Below are positions 59,217 to 64,000 of a stretch of DNA of 64,000 bases, in pieces. The stretch is from the NCBI RefSeq assembly GCF_900100955.1, contig NZ_FNCC01000016.1, positions 62,001 through 126,000 on the forward strand, given 5' to 3'. Positions within the stretch are counted from its first letter, which is position 1, and each line of letters starts with the position of its first letter. A program made the translations under genes and the position numbers. The stretch is from Lentzea fradiae (GTDB lineage: Bacteria > Actinomycetota > Actinomycetes > Mycobacteriales > Pseudonocardiaceae). The notes below the pieces were generated by a model, which was not told the origin of the DNA, did no database searches, and saw nothing but the letters and a program-made list of their open reading frames with translations.

Positions 59217-59275
59217 TCTTCGCGCACTCCGGCGCGAAACCTACTTTTCTCAGCACCACACGAGGGAGATCCACC

Positions 59276-62104
<2,829 letters not shown>

Positions 62105-62116
62105 CCCGACCGCTGA

Positions 62117-62153
62117 CCGCCTGCCGGGGAGTCGCCTCCCCGGCAGGCGGTTT
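62117..62153. terminator. Bidirectional terminator after nrdJ
   Basis: 14-bp perfect stem CCGCCTGCCGGGGA (62117-62130) / TCCCCGGCAGGCGG (62137-62150), followed by TTTC. Confidence 0.9.
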
Positions 62154-62158
62154 CGCCG

Positions 62159-62683
62159 TCAGGGCAACGTGATCCCGTGCCGGTCGGCCAGCTTCTTCTC
62201 GATCTCCGCGATGACGCACGCGATGGTCGACGGGTTGAGCCTGCCCTCGCCGAAGTGGCTGACGGTCTTCGCGAACTCGTCCGCGGCGAGCGCCCGGCAC
62301 TCGGCGTTGAGCGAGCGGTGGTCCACTTCGGCCTCGCGGAACACCTCCAGCGGCTTGCGGCCGAAGATGACCTCGAACTCCTCCCAGCCGCGCATCGTCC
62401 AGTACGTGCTGTCGGGGGACGACACGCCCGTCGCGCGCAGCCACCGCCACATGTACCGCGGGTCCTCGTGGCTCGGCGCCTCGCGGCGGCACCGGGCGCA
62501 CAGCAGCACGAGGTTGTCGGCGGCGTCGCTGCCACCCAGCGCCACGGGCACGATGTGGCACTTCTCGAGTCTCGTCCGGTAGCCGCACCGCCAGCAGCGT
62601 TCGTGGGCCGTGCTCCAGTCGACGGTCATCTCGACCTCGTGCTCGACCCAGTGCGCGACTATCTGCGCGGTGCTCGCCGCCAT
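62159..62683 (-). CDS. HNH endonuclease domain protein
   Basis: Protein of 174 residues with a zinc-bound HNH motif: CWRCGYRTRLEKCHIVPVAL (Cys pair and HNH His) and NLVLLCARCRREAPSH (second His/Cys pair). The C-terminal half is helical and unrecognised. It may be a stand-alone nuclease or part of a defence or DNA-processing function. It is divergent from the unknown gene at 62777. Confidence 0.8.
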   Translation of the reverse strand: MAASTAQIVAHWVEHEVEMTVDWSTAHERCWRCGYRTRLEKCHIVPVALGGSDAADNLVLLCARCRREAPSHEDPRYMWRWLRATGVSSPDSTYWTMRGWEEFEVIFGRKPLEVFREAEVDHRSLNAECRALAADEFAKTVSHFGEGRLNPSTIACVIAEIEKKLADRHGITLP

Positions 62684-62776
62684 GTGACCTCCCCAGTCGT
62701 CGATCTTTCTGTCGGTTGCGAAGGCGATTCTGTTTCACGTGCCCGCACCTGGTAGAACAACGGCAAAGGGGGAGAG

Positions 62777-63328
62777 ATGCGCTCTTTCGACGACCTGCGC
62801 GGTCACCTGCTCGGCCAGCTCAACGCGGCTGTCCGGCGACCCGGCATGTACGGCGGCGAGGCGGTGATCCTCACCCTGCTCGACGCGCTGGCCTACGCCG
62901 ACGACCGCACCGACCGGTGGCAGTCCGAGCTCGACACGCTCGTGAAGCGGGGCGCGGCGAACGCGGCCATGGTCAGCGGCGCGGTCCACGAGGTGCTCGG
63001 CCACCGCAGCGAGGACGTCATGGCGTCGGTCTACGCGGACCTCGCGCACCGGCAGGGCTGGCTCTCGCTCGACACCGACAGCCGGATCCCGGGTGTCCTG
63101 GGCGAGGACGACTGCCTGCTCGACGACGTGATCGCGGAGTACGGCGAGCCCCCGTTGTGGCTGGGCGGCACGAACCCGAACTACTCGAAGACGCTCGGCT
63201 ACCCGGACCGGTCGGGGTCGCTCGTGTTCTTCCACTTCATGCCGGAGCTGCGGCTGATGGCGACGCGGCGCGGCGACGGCGCGTTCCGCGACAGCTTCGT
63301 CTTCACCCCCGCCGGGCAGGCTCGCTGA
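62777..63328 (+). CDS. Hypothetical protein
   Basis: Protein of 183 residues with no recognised domain. A helical N-terminus (MRSFDDLRGHLLGQLNAAVR, RPGMYGG) precedes a mixed C-terminal part (PPLWLGGTNPNYSKTLGYPD). The GMYGG phrase recalls small immunity- or SUKH-like proteins, but this is weak. A strong ribosome site (GGGGGAGAG) precedes ATG 62777. Confidence 0.65.
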   Translation: MRSFDDLRGHLLGQLNAAVRRPGMYGGEAVILTLLDALAYADDRTDRWQSELDTLVKRGAANAAMVSGAVHEVLGHRSEDVMASVYADLAHRQGWLSLDTDSRIPGVLGEDDCLLDDVIAEYGEPPLWLGGTNPNYSKTLGYPDRSGSLVFFHFMPELRLMATRRGDGAFRDSFVFTPAGQAR

Positions 63329-63370
63329 ATCCGGCCCGCAGAGGGGCCCGAGCGGCTAAAATCGCAGGTG

Positions 63371-64000
63371 ATGCGCACTGTTCTGCATTCACGCGCGCGC
63401 CTGGACCTCGCATACGACTCGCTCGCCGGCCTCTCCGTCGGCGACGCCCTGGGCGCACAGTTCTTCATGGTCGGCCGCTCGCTGCCCGACCTCGTGGCCG
63501 GTAGGCCGCCACGAGGGCCGTGGGAGTGGACCGACGACACCGAGATGGCCTGCAACCTCGTCGCCGAGCTCCGTGACCACGGTGAGGTGGACTCGGACCG
63601 GCTCGCGGTGACGTTCGCCGATCGCTGCGAGCCCTACCGCGGCTACGGTGCGGGTGCCTTCACCATCCTGCGCAAGATTCGCCAAGGCATGCCGTGGAAA
63701 GAAGCCGCCTCCAGCGCGTTCAACGGCCAGGGTTCGTGCGGCAACGGCGCCGCGATGCGAATCGCGCCCTTGGGGGCGTACTTCAACGACGACCCGAAAA
63801 CCATTACGACGCAAGCGATCCGTGCCAGCGAGGTGACCCACCAGCATCCCGAGGGCATCGCCGGCGGAGTCGCGGTGGCACACGCGTCGGCGCTCGCGGT
63901 GGTGTCCCGGCTCACCGGGACACCACCGCGGGACTTCCTCGGCGGCGTTCTCGACCACCTCGAAGAGTCGTTGGTGCGCAAGGGGATCGAGAAAGCACGG
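63371..64000 (+). CDS. ADP-ribosylglycohydrolase family protein, 3' end beyond window
   Basis: First 210 residues of a DraG/ADP-ribosylglycohydrolase-type enzyme that removes ADP-ribose from proteins or nucleic acids. The N-terminal metal loop GDALGAQF and the acidic WTDDTEMAC (two Mg2+ ligands) are visible, and GNGAAMRIAPLG is the family's central loop. The final Asp motif lies beyond the edge. The ATG follows a TAAAAT -10 box at 63357-63362, so it is probably leaderless. Confidence 0.85.
   Translation, partial: MRTVLHSRARLDLAYDSLAGLSVGDALGAQFFMVGRSLPDLVAGRPPRGPWEWTDDTEMACNLVAELRDHGEVDSDRLAVTFADRCEPYRGYGAGAFTILRKIRQGMPWKEAASSAFNGQGSCGNGAAMRIAPLGAYFNDDPKTITTQAIRASEVTHQHPEGIAGGVAVAHASALAVVSRLTGTPPRDFLGGVLDHLEESLVRKGIEKAR

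Noticed and set aside
58958..59275. Longer start for nrdJ running through nrdR
   Set aside because: That part is an out-of-frame shadow of nrdR; a GTG with a good ribosome site at 59276 gives the normal NrdJ N-terminus.
59217..59275. Cobalamin riboswitch before nrdJ
   Set aside because: The gap is only 59 bases and no B12-box was seen; control is more likely through NrdR.

Overview
The window is high-GC DNA from an actinobacterium, most likely a member of the Pseudonocardiaceae (Lentzea, Saccharothrix or Actinosynnema type). This is inferred from third-position G/C bias, many GTG/TTG starts, probable leaderless starts, actinobacterial SOS boxes (TCGAAC-N4-GTTCGA), mycothiol-type proteins, and two blocks that follow Mycobacterium tuberculosis gene order. 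No rRNA, tRNA, CRISPR array, insertion sequence or prophage was recognised.

Layout. (1) 1-7.0 kb: the pknL locus (PASTA kinase, Rv2175c-like DNA-binding protein, mannosyltransferase mptA, prenyl synthase idsA2, metF, lipoprotein lppM), in the Rv2176-Rv2171 order. (2) 7.1-15.1 kb: metabolic and regulatory genes (DUF885 peptidase-like protein, VOC protein, PhoD-like phosphatase, DinB-like protein, an SOS-box HEPN gene, YbaK-type deacylase, GNAT, GntR plus ACC deaminase). (3) 15.4-25.2 kb: helicase lhr, an unusual membrane-anchored Hsp70-like protein, an MFS protein, then DUF3046-recA-recX. (4) 25.2-46 kb: a block between recX and miaB carrying an OhrR-like regulator and hydrolase, a secreted protease, a two-gene RNA repair cassette (RNA ligase plus HD-Pnk), Entner-Doudoroff genes eda and edd, a succinate dehydrogenase operon, the gluABCD glutamate transporter, and a two-component system with a TAXI binding protein. 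(5) 46-62 kb: miaB, Rv2732c-like, DUF349, Rv2728c-like, miaA, dapF, an MFS/SMP-30 pair with an ArsR-like regulator, hflX, lexA with a divergent SOS gene, and nrdR-nrdJ, largely in the Rv2733c-Rv2718c order. (6) 62-64 kb: HNH endonuclease, an unknown protein, and the start of an ADP-ribosylglycohydrolase that runs off the window.

Functional themes. DNA-damage control recurs. LexA boxes precede recA, lexA, the gene divergent from lexA and a HEPN gene. PafBC-type (RecA-NDp) promoters precede recA and lhr. Nucleotide supply (nrdRJ) and RNA repair genes lie nearby. Sugar-acid catabolism (SMP-30 lactonase, Edd, Eda) is spread over two loci.

The strongest unexplained signal is a family of about ten AT-rich palindromes with core RATATATY (best copy a perfect 28-bp palindrome). 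They sit mostly between converging gene ends, where the TGA stop codon is often the first part of the palindrome. Others lie in two promoters and inside two coding sequences. Three degenerate tandem-repeat patches (about 35, 27 and 14 bp units) fill the larger intergenic gaps.
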